The position numbers and the translations under genes are program-made. Below the pieces are notes generated by a model, which was not told where the DNA came from, did not search any database, and worked only from the letters and a program-made list of their open reading frames with translations. Positions 15,489-23,449 of a stretch of DNA of 33,576 bases are shown in pieces. The stretch covers positions 1 through 33,576 of the forward strand of contig JAJQIG010000043.1 of NCBI GenBank assembly GCA_021199335.1, read 5' to 3'. The DNA comes from Oscillospiraceae bacterium (GTDB lineage Bacteria > Bacillota > Clostridia > Oscillospirales > Ruminococcaceae). Within the stretch, counting starts at the first letter, position 1; every line of letters starts with the position of its first letter.

Positions 15489-16102
15489 AAGTTCTCCTCA
15501 TCACTTTTAATAACAAAACCCGACTCAATTATATCTATTTTACCCGGCTCTACAAAAGAATAGCTTGAAAGTTCATCGCACAAATCATCAAATTCAACGG
15601 TATCTGCGGTAATGACTTTATTTATACCCAGTAATGTTCCGTTTGATATTTTTTCTTTTACGTTATCAGCTTCATCTCCAGATAAAGTTATGAGGTAATT
15701 TAAAGCTCTGCGATGAACATATTTTAATGCAATAGCTTCCAAATCAGCTTGTTTGTATCTTTCCCTAAGGCTTGTTTTCAAACTTAACCCTATCGGAAAA
15801 TTCATATCTGTATAAAGCAAAATATCAAAATTAGCGTTAGGAACAAATGCTACAGAGGCTTGTGTGAACATCGGTAAGATGCCTCTATTGTATAAAGCTG
15901 TTTCTATTATGTATTCAAATATAGTTCCATTTACTGCATTTGTTTTTTGTGGGCAGTTTTGCTGATACCTATTCCAACACGCTTTGACATACTCTGAAGA
16001 ACTTAGATTAGCCATAGTTGTAAAGTCATTCGTAATATAATCTGTAAAATATCTGTATGCTTTTCCGTTTCTGTTTTTTATAATCCCCTTTGACTTCAGC
16101 AT
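15485..16102 (-). CDS. Candidate PD-(D/E)XK nuclease, unknown family
   Basis: The 205-residue protein has no family I can name with certainty. Its centre carries an arrangement seen in many restriction endonucleases: a helix with E63 (GTIFEYIIETAL), a strand with D93 (NFDILLY), then LSLKTSLRERYKQADLEA with K109 and a basic helix. D93 followed by S107-L108-K109 fits a PD-(D/E)XK site with serine in place of the usual acidic residue. The LRERYKQ helix is common in type II enzymes. It starts 10 bp after the HpaII-type restriction gene with a GAGGTG site. There is no second methyltransferase beside it, so it would be either a specificity-limited nuclease or a partner of the P-loop kinase gene that it overlaps. 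Confidence 0.55.
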   Translation of the reverse strand: MLKSKGIIKNRNGKAYRYFTDYITNDFTTMANLSSSEYVKACWNRYQQNCPQKTNAVNGTIFEYIIETALYNRGILPMFTQASVAFVPNANFDILLYTDMNFPIGLSLKTSLRERYKQADLEAIALKYVHRRALNYLITLSGDEADNVKEKISNGTLLGINKVITADTVEFDDLCDELSSYSFVEPGKIDIIESGFVIKSDEENL

Positions 16103-16112
16103 TGTTTACACC

Positions 16113-17186
16113 TCACTTCACAAATCTAATCTGCACATTAAGCTTCAAATACTGCTGACTATTTTCTTCATAAATTCTGCCAAAGCCGTGCTTCGTCTTG
16201 CTTGGAGTATCAAAGCGTGTATTGGCATACATATAATTCTTGAAAGCGTTGTGATTGTAAATGTGATAGCATACCACATCACCGTCATCTTTGACAATAA
16301 TGTATCCGCCCGTAGCCTCATAATCACCTGTCCACATTGTATTCGGTACCATTCCGAGGGCAATATTCGTAAGAAGTTCTTTTGACTTATGACGAAGGAA
16401 AACCTTATTGTCGATAGTGGAAATAATACCGCTGTCAGCAACCATATCGGTAAGTTCCGCAATGGTATTCGCTTTTCCTTGATAGTAAAGCTTAACCATT
16501 TCGGCAAACACTTTTGGCATTTCAGTCATAACCATTTTAAAGTTAAAGTCAAGAGTTTTGTTGTCGGTTTCAATAAATTCAATATCCGTTCCCAGGGAAG
16601 AAAGATAATCAAACTTGTCCTTAAATTTTTTGAATTCATCAAAGGTTTTTATTTCATCTTCGGTAAGCTGATGTCCCATTACCTTGTATGTAAAATTGGT
16701 AGCACCAGAAGCATTGAACAGTGTTGATGGACTGCCAAGCTGCGACTTGATACTGAAACCGAAAGTATCATCTCGACCCGACATAATATCGTGTACCATA
16801 AGATGAATATCTGCCTTATCCCGCGACTTTGCTTTCAAGGTTTTGCATTTAATGCTTTCTGCAAATCTCCATACTTCGGGAAGTTCAAACGCTCCCTTTG
16901 AACCTTTCTTTGATTTCAGTCCTGTAAGCAAGTTATCAACCTGTGCAATAAAGTCGGCAACAGGAATGCTGCACATTTCCTCACCGGTATCGGCATTTAT
17001 AACCTTTACATCGGAAGAACGGCAATATTCAAGTTTCTCACTGCCTTGTGCCCTGATTACCCTTAAAACGTCATAATAAATATCCGGAATTTTATTTGTA
17101 TCGGCATCGGCAGCATAAAGCTTACCATCTGCCAAAAGTTTAAACAATGTATAGAGTTCGCTCCATTCTCCAACGTTACCTGTCAT
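16113..17186 (-). CDS. HpaII-family type II restriction endonuclease
   Basis: The 357-residue product matches HpaII restriction endonuclease in length and in its opening (GEWSELYTLFKLLADGKLYAAD). HpaII cuts the DNA sequence CCGG when the inner cytosine is not methylated. In the centre, DIHLMVHDIMSG followed by DTFGFSIKSQLGSPSTLFNASG (about residues 125-160) supplies the acidic/lysine residues and the Q-rich recognition-type segment. The gene lies 12 bp after the cytosine methyltransferase, with AAGGAG before the ATG. This order, methyltransferase then restriction enzyme, would help protect the host when the island enters a new cell. No controller (C) protein gene is seen. CCGG specificity is inferred from the family. 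Confidence 0.88.
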   Translation of the reverse strand: MTGNVGEWSELYTLFKLLADGKLYAADADTNKIPDIYYDVLRVIRAQGSEKLEYCRSSDVKVINADTGEEMCSIPVADFIAQVDNLLTGLKSKKGSKGAFELPEVWRFAESIKCKTLKAKSRDKADIHLMVHDIMSGRDDTFGFSIKSQLGSPSTLFNASGATNFTYKVMGHQLTEDEIKTFDEFKKFKDKFDYLSSLGTDIEFIETDNKTLDFNFKMVMTEMPKVFAEMVKLYYQGKANTIAELTDMVADSGIISTIDNKVFLRHKSKELLTNIALGMVPNTMWTGDYEATGGYIIVKDDGDVVCYHIYNHNAFKNYMYANTRFDTPSKTKHGFGRIYEENSQQYLKLNVQIRFVK

Positions 17187-17198
17187 AACACTTCTCCT

Positions 17199-18320
17199 TC
17201 ACTTATCAATCTCTTTCAAGCACTTCTTCATAAAATTCGCCATAACTTCAACCGCAGGGATTGTAACAGCATTTCCAAACTGCTTATACTTCGGTCCGTC
17301 AGCCATTTTATCTGGGAAACTAAACTTGTCCTCTCTGGTCTTTCTATCAATGAAAGCGTAATTTATAAAACCTTGCAGCTTACCCCATTCTCTTGGAGTC
17401 ATTACGCGAATACCTTTATCGTTAAGAGGAGTTTTCTTTGAAGATACCATTTTACCGGCAACACCCTCTTTGTGGTCAAGCACAAGATTTCTTTCCTTAC
17501 CCGAGCCACCTGTTGCAAGAATTGCATTTGAAATGGGATTTTCAATTTCGGGGAGATTTACAATTTTGTATCCGAAGCCGTTACCCTTGCTTTCGTGTCT
17601 TGCTCTGTGTCTTTCAAGAGTTTCTACATATCCCGATGAAAGGAAATATTTATCATCAGCATTCATTTCAAGTAAGTCGTTTAAATCCCTGTAAAGTGCG
17701 TTTTCTCTGTTCTCGGGAAGATTATTCGGTAAACTGTCAACAACATCTCCGAAATGGGTTCTGCTGAACCCCATTATGTATACTCTCGGTCTGTTCTGCG
17801 GAACGCCGAAGTTTCTTGAATTACGAACAAAACTCTTCGCGTTATATACGAGTTTCTCTTTTTCATTCTTTGTTACACCGATAACCTTGTAATTGAGTTC
17901 ATTTACGAGCACTTCTATAATTGTAGCAAAAGTTTTTCCTTTTTCGTGAGTGATAAGGTTATCAACATTTTCAAGCATAAAGGCTTTCGGGGCAGTTCTT
18001 TTTATTATTTCGGCAATATCAAAGAAAAGAGTACCTCTTGTTTTATCGAGAAATCCTTCTTGCTTGCCTGCACGGCTGAATGCTTGACAAGGAAAACCCG
18101 CGAGGAGAACGTCATAATCGGTATCATCAACCTTTTTCTTAAATTCTTCGGTTGTTATGTCATTCATAGGATTTTCACCGTATAAATGCTCATATGTCAA
18201 GCAAGCATTCTTATCAATCTCTGCGGAAAGTACATTTTCAAAGCATCCGGCAAGCTCATATCCTCTGCGTATTCCGCCAATACCTGCACATAAATCTATG
18301 GTTTTATACTTTTTTGCCAT
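17199..18320 (-). CDS. DNA (cytosine-5-)-methyltransferase, probably CCGG-specific
   Basis: The 373-residue product carries the standard C5 methyltransferase motifs in order: motif I DLCAGIGG (residues 9-16, SAM binding), motif IV FPCQAFS with catalytic Cys78, motif VI ENVDN (about 117), motif VIII PQNRPRVYIMGF (about 175), a target recognition region of about 80 residues, and motif X QFGNAVTIPAVE near the end. It transfers a methyl group from SAM to cytosine. Pairing with a HpaII-family nuclease implies CCGG as the target. It starts with TAATG, sharing bases with the vsr stop, with AGGAG upstream. It is the second gene of the island operon. Confidence 0.93.
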   Translation of the reverse strand: MAKKYKTIDLCAGIGGIRRGYELAGCFENVLSAEIDKNACLTYEHLYGENPMNDITTEEFKKKVDDTDYDVLLAGFPCQAFSRAGKQEGFLDKTRGTLFFDIAEIIKRTAPKAFMLENVDNLITHEKGKTFATIIEVLVNELNYKVIGVTKNEKEKLVYNAKSFVRNSRNFGVPQNRPRVYIMGFSRTHFGDVVDSLPNNLPENRENALYRDLNDLLEMNADDKYFLSSGYVETLERHRARHESKGNGFGYKIVNLPEIENPISNAILATGGSGKERNLVLDHKEGVAGKMVSSKKTPLNDKGIRVMTPREWGKLQGFINYAFIDRKTREDKFSFPDKMADGPKYKQFGNAVTIPAVEVMANFMKKCLKEIDK

Positions 18321-18748
18321 TACTCTTTACTCCTCTTAGGGCTTTTTACAGCTCTTTCAATTATATCCGCACAGTCATATAAATTCTTCTTTATATCGTT
18401 ACCCCAAAATCTGAGGACAGTCCAACCGTCAGATTCAAGCTGCTCTGTAACCTCTTTATCACGCTCAATGTTGCGTTCTATCTTGGGTATCCAAAACTCT
18501 TGATTTGATTTGAAATCTTTTTTACGTTCTTCCCAGTTATAACCGTGCCAGAACTCACTGTCACAGAACACGGCAACCTTTTTTCCTATAAAAGCAATAT
18601 CGGGTTTGCCACAAACATTCTTGACATTCTTTCTGTACCGCAAGCCTCTTGCCCATAGTTCTTTCATCAGCATAACTTCAATTTTTGAGCCCTTGCATTT
18701 GACTTGCCGCATATTATAGCTGATTTGCTCGGGCGTTTTCCTGCTCAT
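18320..18748 (-). CDS. vsr: Very-short-patch mismatch repair endonuclease Vsr
   Basis: The 142-residue product has the Vsr signature: KCKGSKIE near residue 17, GKPDIAF with the metal-binding aspartate at residue 50, and VAVFCDSEFWHG (residues 58-69) with the conserved histidine. Vsr nicks beside T:G mismatches that arise when 5-methylcytosine deaminates, and so reduces mutation at methylated sites. Its placement ahead of a C5 methyltransferase gene is a known arrangement. It is the first gene of the operon, with its own promoter; the ribosome site is weak (AAAGGTG). Confidence 0.93.
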   Translation of the reverse strand: MSRKTPEQISYNMRQVKCKGSKIEVMLMKELWARGLRYRKNVKNVCGKPDIAFIGKKVAVFCDSEFWHGYNWEERKKDFKSNQEFWIPKIERNIERDKEVTEQLESDGWTVLRFWGNDIKKNLYDCADIIERAVKSPKRSKE

Positions 18749-18789
18749 AATAATATCACCTTTAAAACAGACTACATCTTCTCATTGTT

Positions 18790-18818
18790 AGTATATCACA
18801 AATCCTAAAATAATGCAA
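18790..18818 (-). promoter_or_regulatory. Sigma-A promoter of the vsr-restriction operon
   Basis: Minus-strand TTGCAT (18813-18818) and TATACT (18790-18795) are separated by 17 bases. The -35 box begins only five bases from the hairpin at 18824-18859. Confidence 0.75.
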
Positions 18819-18823
18819 TAGCA

Positions 18824-18859
18824 AAAGGCTCAAGCACCGTAAAAGGTACTTGAGCCTTT
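18824..18859. terminator. Hairpin between ppdK and the island operon
   Basis: AAAGGCTCAAGCACC pairs with GGTACTTGAGCCTTT (15 bp, one G-U/A-C position depending on strand) across a six-base loop. It lies about 40 bases after the ppdK stop. It is on the island side of the att repeat, so in the excised circle it would follow the recombinase instead. Confidence 0.8.
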
Positions 18860-18881
18860 ATTTTTACACTATTTGCGTGAG

Positions 18882-18930
18882 CAAATCAATTCCCGAATTA
18901 CTTCTTGTCCTTGATTGCAGCCTGTGCAGC
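18882..18930. repeat. Right att site: 49-bp direct repeat at the ppdK 3' end
   Basis: Identical to 10303-10351. It covers the last codons and stop of ppdK (stop at 18898-18900) plus 16 bases beyond, so integration restores an intact ppdK reading frame. Confidence 0.9.
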
Positions 18931-21537
18931 AGCAAGACGAGCAATAGGAACACGGAAGGGTGAGCAGGAAACATATGTCATACCAAGCTGGTGGCAGAAT
19001 TCAACGGATGTGGGGTCGCCGCCATGCTCGCCACAGATACCGATATGCATATCGGGACGAACTGATTTTCCGAGTTTAATTGCCATTTCCATAAGCTTAC
19101 CAACACCTGTCTGATCAAGCTTAGCAAACGGATCATTCTCAAAAATCTTGGTATCATAGTAAGCGTTAAGGAACTTGCCTGCATCATCTCTTGAGAAGCC
19201 GTATGTCATCTGAGTAAGATCGTTTGTACCAAAGCAGAAGAACTCGGCATCCTTTGCAATTTCATCTGCTGTGAGAGCTGCACGAGGAATTTCAATCATT
19301 GTACCAACCTCATACTTGAGGTCAACGCCTGCTGCCTTGATAACCTCGTCAGCGGTTTCAACAACGATATTCTTAACAAACTTAAGCTCCTTTGAATCTC
19401 CTACGAGCGGAATCATAATCTCGGGAATAATTGTCCAATCGGGATGTGCCTTCTTAACGTTGATAGCAGCCTTAATAACAGCCCTTGTCTGCATCTTAGC
19501 GATTTCGGGGTATGTTACTGCAAGACGGCATCCGCGGTGACCCATCATAGGATTGAATTCGTGAAGTGAAGCAATAATAGCTTTAATTGTTTCAACGGAT
19601 TTGCCCTGAGTCTTAGCAAGAGCTTCAATATCAGCTTCTTCTGTAGGAACAAATTCATGAAGAGGAGGATCAAGGAATCTAATTGTAACAGGGTTGCCTT
19701 CAAGAGCTTCGTAGAGCTTCTCAAAGTCGCTCTGCTGCATGGGTTCAATTTTAGCAAGAGCTGCTTCTCTTTCTTCAACTGTATCGGAGCAGATCATTTC
19801 ACGGAATGCTGCAATTCTGTCAGCTTCAAAGAACATATGCTCTGTACGGCAAAGACCAATGCCCTCTGCGCCGAGCTCACGAGCTTTCTTAGCATCAGCA
19901 GGTGTATCTGCGTTTGTTCTTACCTTAAGAACTCTGTACTTATCAGCCCAAGCCATTACACGTCCGAAAGTACCTGCAATCTTAGCGTCAACTGTCTTTA
20001 TAACTCCTTCATAGATGTTGCCTGTTGTACCATCGATGGAGATATAGTCACCCTCGCAGAATGTTTTGCCTGCAAGTGTAAACTTCTTGTTTTCTTCGTC
20101 CATGTTGATATCGCCGCAGCCGGATACACAGCAAGTACCCATACCTCTTGCAACAACTGCTGCGTGGGAGGTCATACCGCCGCGTACTGTAAGGATACCC
20201 TGTGAAGCCTTCATACCTGTAATATCTTCGGGAGAAGTTTCAAGACGAACAAGAACTACCTTTTCGCCTCTTGCATTCCAAGCCTCAGCGTCATCAGCTG
20301 TAAATACAACCTTACCGCAAGCGGCTCCGGGGGAAGCTCCGAGTCCTTTTCCAAGGGGAGTTGCAGCCTTAAGCTCAGCAGCGTCGAACTGCGGGTGAAG
20401 AAGTGTGTCAAGGTTACGCGGGTCAATCATTGCGACAGCCTCTTCTTCTGTCTTGTGACCTTCATCAACGAGGTCGCAGGCAATCTGGAGAGCAGCCTGA
20501 GCGGTTCTCTTACCGTTACGGCACTGGAGCATATAAAGCTTTCCGTTCTCAACGGTGAACTCCATATCCTGCATATCGTGGTAATGGTTCTCAAGAATAT
20601 CGCAAACCTTGATGAATTCAGCATAAGCCTCGGGGAATTTTTCAGCCATCTGAGCGATAGGCATAGGAGTACGAACGCCTGCAACAACGTCCTCGCCCTG
20701 CGCATTTGTAAGGAATTCGCCCATGAGCTTCTTCTCGCCCGTTGCGGGATCACGTGTGAATGCAACGCCTGTGCCGGAATTATCGTTAAGGTTACCGAAT
20801 ACCATAGGCATTACATTTACAGCCGTACCCCATGAATAAGGAATATCGTTATCGCGGCGGTATACGTTTGCACGGGGGTTATCCCATGAACGGAATACGG
20901 CTTCGATAGCAAGCTTGAGCTGCTGTACGGGGTCAGAGGGGAAATCCTCGCCGAGCTGCTTTTTATATTCAGCCTTGAACTGCTCAGCAAGAGTTTTAAG
21001 GTCAGCTGCAGTAAGCTCTACGTCATACTGAACGCCCTTTTCTTCCTTCATCTTGTCGATAAGCTGTTCAAAATACTTCTTTCCGACTTCCATAACAACG
21101 TCGGAGAACATCTGGATAAAACGTCTGTAAGAGTCATAAACAAATCTCTCAAATTTAGGATCGGGGTTGCCTGCGATCATAGCGGCAACAACATCATCGT
21201 TAAGGCCGAGATTGAGGATAGTATCCATCATTCCGGGCATAGAAGCTCTTGCGCCCGAACGAACGGAAACGAGAAGCGGGTTATTGAGATCGCCGAACTT
21301 CTTTCCGTTGATCTCTTCCATCTTCTTAACGCCTTCCATAGCCTGAGCCATAATCTCGTCGTTAATTTTGCGACCGTCCTCATAATACTGAGTGCATGCC
21401 TCGGTCGTGATTGTGAAGCCCTGGGGAACGGGAAGACCGATTCCGGTCATTTCGGCAAGATTTGCGCCCTTGCCTCCGAGGAGATTACGCATGGTCATAT
21501 CGCCTTCGCTGAACATATAGACCCATTTAGTTGCCAT
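18898..21537 (-). CDS. ppdK: Pyruvate, phosphate dikinase
   Basis: The 879-residue enzyme interconverts pyruvate, ATP and phosphate with phosphoenolpyruvate, AMP and pyrophosphate, a central glycolytic/gluconeogenic step in anaerobes. Order of domains: N-terminal ATP-grasp nucleotide-binding region (LLGGKGANLAEMT near residue 20), central swivelling domain with the phosphorylated histidine in GGMTSHAAVVARGMG (about 450), and C-terminal PEP/pyruvate barrel (GLCRTEHMFF, MGHRGCRL, GTNDLTQMTYGFSRDD, GICGEHGGD). The start at 21537 follows GGAGG by eight bases; an upstream ATG at 21552 is too close to that site. The last 11 codons, including the stop, are part of the island att repeat. It has its own promoter. 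Confidence 0.97.
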   Translation of the reverse strand: MATKWVYMFSEGDMTMRNLLGGKGANLAEMTGIGLPVPQGFTITTEACTQYYEDGRKINDEIMAQAMEGVKKMEEINGKKFGDLNNPLLVSVRSGARASMPGMMDTILNLGLNDDVVAAMIAGNPDPKFERFVYDSYRRFIQMFSDVVMEVGKKYFEQLIDKMKEEKGVQYDVELTAADLKTLAEQFKAEYKKQLGEDFPSDPVQQLKLAIEAVFRSWDNPRANVYRRDNDIPYSWGTAVNVMPMVFGNLNDNSGTGVAFTRDPATGEKKLMGEFLTNAQGEDVVAGVRTPMPIAQMAEKFPEAYAEFIKVCDILENHYHDMQDMEFTVENGKLYMLQCRNGKRTAQAALQIACDLVDEGHKTEEEAVAMIDPRNLDTLLHPQFDAAELKAATPLGKGLGASPGAACGKVVFTADDAEAWNARGEKVVLVRLETSPEDITGMKASQGILTVRGGMTSHAAVVARGMGTCCVSGCGDINMDEENKKFTLAGKTFCEGDYISIDGTTGNIYEGVIKTVDAKIAGTFGRVMAWADKYRVLKVRTNADTPADAKKARELGAEGIGLCRTEHMFFEADRIAAFREMICSDTVEEREAALAKIEPMQQSDFEKLYEALEGNPVTIRFLDPPLHEFVPTEEADIEALAKTQGKSVETIKAIIASLHEFNPMMGHRGCRLAVTYPEIAKMQTRAVIKAAINVKKAHPDWTIIPEIMIPLVGDSKELKFVKNIVVETADEVIKAAGVDLKYEVGTMIEIPRAALTADEIAKDAEFFCFGTNDLTQMTYGFSRDDAGKFLNAYYDTKIFENDPFAKLDQTGVGKLMEMAIKLGKSVRPDMHIGICGEHGGDPTSVEFCHQLGMTYVSCSPFRVPIARLAAAQAAIKDKK

Positions 21538-21637
21538 TGGTATTACCTCCAATTAATAAATAGTGTTTTCCGATGCTCGGAATAAGGGAAATTTTACATT
21601 TTCCCCATCAAATTTCAGAGCACACGGTCATAGATAT

Positions 21638-21666
21638 ATTATAGCAGATTTCCATACTATTTTCCA
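21638..21666 (-). promoter_or_regulatory. Probable promoter of ppdK
   Basis: Minus-strand TATAAT (21638-21643) with TGGAAA (21661-21666) 17 bases upstream; the -35 box matches four of six consensus bases. It leaves about 100 bases of leader before ATG 21537. Confidence 0.6.
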
Positions 21667-21751
21667 TACCGTTTGCTTAGAAAATTATATACAATTTTTT
21701 TGGTGATTTTGCATAAAGAAACTGCAAGATTAACAAAGTCACAAAATACTA

Positions 21752-21780
21752 TTGAAATTTTGAGGAAAATGTGTAATACT
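21752..21780 (+). promoter_or_regulatory. Probable promoter of glmU
   Basis: TTGAAA (21752-21757) with AATACT/TAATAC 16-17 bases downstream. The leader would contain the whole dispersed repeat before the glmU start. Confidence 0.45.
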
Positions 21781-21808
21781 TATAACTAGGTATTTGTGTT
21801 TGAATTTG

Positions 21809-21888
21809 TATAACTCACGACTGATGTCCCCCGTCTCTTCGGGCGGGGGAGCATACGGTCCTTTAGCGGGGGGCCGATCCTCCGCTGA
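21809..21888. repeat. Dispersed intergenic repeat, copy 2
   Basis: It starts with the same 18 bases as copy 1 (TATAACTCACGACTGATG), then a CCCCCG/CGGGGG hairpin, GGGAGCATACGGTC and CCTCCGCTGA. GC-rich hairpin sequence continues to about 21945 (for example GGGGC-GAA-GCCCC). It lies in the 5' leader of glmU. Confidence 0.75.
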
Positions 21889-22006
21889 AACCCCTAAGAG
21901 GCTAACGCCCAGTCGTTCGTCGAATGACGGGGCGAAGCCCCTTATTGAATCGCTGCATAAGAGGAAATGTGCGGTAAATTTTAAAATTGAATTGGAGTTT
22001 TGCGCT

Positions 22007-23401
22007 ATGAGTAACAACTGCGCCGTAATTCTTGCGGGCGGTCAGGGCAAACGAATGAAATCCGAGCTTCCCAAACCCATGTTTGAGGTTCTGGGCGAGC
22101 CTATGCTGGAGTGGGTAATTAAATCCTGCGAGGAGGCGGAAATTTCCGATCTTTGCATCGTAAAGGGCTATAATGCCGAGGTTATCGAGGATTATATCGG
22201 AGGTCGGTACGATACGGTTATGCAGGAGGAACGCTGCGGCACGGGCCATGCGGTTATGATGGCTTCGGAATGGCTTGAAAAAAATAAAGGCGGAAACGTT
22301 CTTATCCTTTGCGGGGATGCTCCGCTTGTTGACGCCGATACCATCAGGCAGTCGCTTGATTGCCACATTCGGAACAATAACGCCGTTACGGTAATCACCT
22401 CGGAGGTTGACAATCCCTTCGGCTACGGCAGAATTCTTCGTTGTGCGGACGGAAATGGCATTATGGGAATCGTTGAAGAAAAGGACGCAACAAATGAGCA
22501 GAAAAAAATACGGGAAATAAACTCCGGTGCCTATTGGTTTAAGACAGAGCAGCTCCTTTACGCCCTTGAAAGGCTCAAGCCGAATAATTCCCAGGGGGAA
22601 TATTACCTCACCGACTCGGTGTTTATTCTTCTTGATGCGGGATATCGTGCGGATGCCTATATTTCCCCAAATCCTGATGTTGTCTTGGGCGCAAATGACA
22701 GAAGGGGACTCCTGCGGCTCAATGATGCGGCAAGAATGGCAATTATCGAGAAGCAGCTTGACGGCGGAGTTGAGTTTCTTTGCACAGACGGAGTTTCAAT
22801 AGGCAGAAATGTTAAAATCGGCGTCGGAACGAAAATACTTCAGGGTACCATCATTAAAGGCGACACCGAAATCGGCGAGGACTGCGTTATAGGTCCGAAT
22901 TGCCTTATCGAAAACTGTAAAATCGGCAGAGGAACAAGCCTCAACAGTGTTCAAGCCCATGATTCCCAAATCGATGATGACGTAAAAATCGGGCCGTTCG
23001 TTAATATTCGTCCCGGAAGTCACATTAAATCGAAGGTTAAAATCGGCGATTTTGTTGAGGTTAAAAATTCCGAAATCGGCGAAAGAACCTCCATTTCGCA
23101 CCTTACATATGTTGGCGACAGCGATGTGGGCGTTAACGTAAACTTCGGCTGCGGCGTTGCAACGGCTAATTATGACGGTGAAAGCAAGGCGAGAACCTTG
23201 ATTGGCGACAATGCCTTCATTGGGTGCAACACGAACCTTATCGCACCGGTAAAGGTCGGCAGCTGCGCTTACACTGCGGCTGGTTCTACGGTTACGGAGG
23301 ATGTTCCCGATGGAGCGCTTGCCATTGAACGTTCGGATTTTACCATAAAAGAAGGCTTCGGAACAAGAAAGCTTAAAGCAAGGGTCAAAAAAAGTAATTA
23401 A
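22007..23401 (+). CDS. glmU: Bifunctional GlmU: GlcNAc-1-phosphate uridyltransferase / glucosamine-1-phosphate acetyltransferase
   Basis: The 464-residue enzyme makes UDP-N-acetylglucosamine, the precursor of peptidoglycan, in two steps. The N-terminal half is a nucleotidyltransferase (AVILAGGQGKRMKS near residue 6, GTGHAVMMA near 75, CGDAPLVD near 103). The C-terminal half is a left-handed beta-helix with hexapeptide repeats (IGRNVKIGVGTKI onward) and the acetyltransferase segment SHLTYVGDSDVG, then NYDGESKARTLIGDNAFIGCN. ATG 22007 has a GGAG site and the conserved family start. The frame is open further upstream only because the dispersed repeat happens to lack stops. prs follows 48 bp downstream. 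Confidence 0.95.
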   Translation: MSNNCAVILAGGQGKRMKSELPKPMFEVLGEPMLEWVIKSCEEAEISDLCIVKGYNAEVIEDYIGGRYDTVMQEERCGTGHAVMMASEWLEKNKGGNVLILCGDAPLVDADTIRQSLDCHIRNNNAVTVITSEVDNPFGYGRILRCADGNGIMGIVEEKDATNEQKKIREINSGAYWFKTEQLLYALERLKPNNSQGEYYLTDSVFILLDAGYRADAYISPNPDVVLGANDRRGLLRLNDAARMAIIEKQLDGGVEFLCTDGVSIGRNVKIGVGTKILQGTIIKGDTEIGEDCVIGPNCLIENCKIGRGTSLNSVQAHDSQIDDDVKIGPFVNIRPGSHIKSKVKIGDFVEVKNSEIGERTSISHLTYVGDSDVGVNVNFGCGVATANYDGESKARTLIGDNAFIGCNTNLIAPVKVGSCAYTAAGSTVTEDVPDGALAIERSDFTIKEGFGTRKLKARVKKSN

Positions 23402-23449
23402 TGTAGCTACTTTCATTAATAAAAAATGTAAAAAAAGGGGATACTAAAA

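Larger units (their letters stand above)
10303..18930. mobile_element. Integrated genomic island with HpaII-type restriction system
   Basis: An 8.6-kb segment between two identical 49-bp direct repeats, one of which is the 3' end of ppdK. Contents: serine recombinase, broken nitroreductase, palindrome-rich non-coding DNA, and a seven-gene operon with restriction, modification, repair and accessory genes. There are no conjugation, relaxase, replication or phage structural genes, so it would need another element for transfer. By eye, base composition is patchy: the accessory genes at 13525-16102 are more AT-rich than ppdK and the recombinase, suggesting mosaic assembly. Confidence 0.85.

Noticed and set aside
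21794-22006. Open frame giving GlmU a 71-residue N-terminal extension
   Set aside because: The extension is translated dispersed repeat. The conserved GlmU start and a ribosome site are at 22007.
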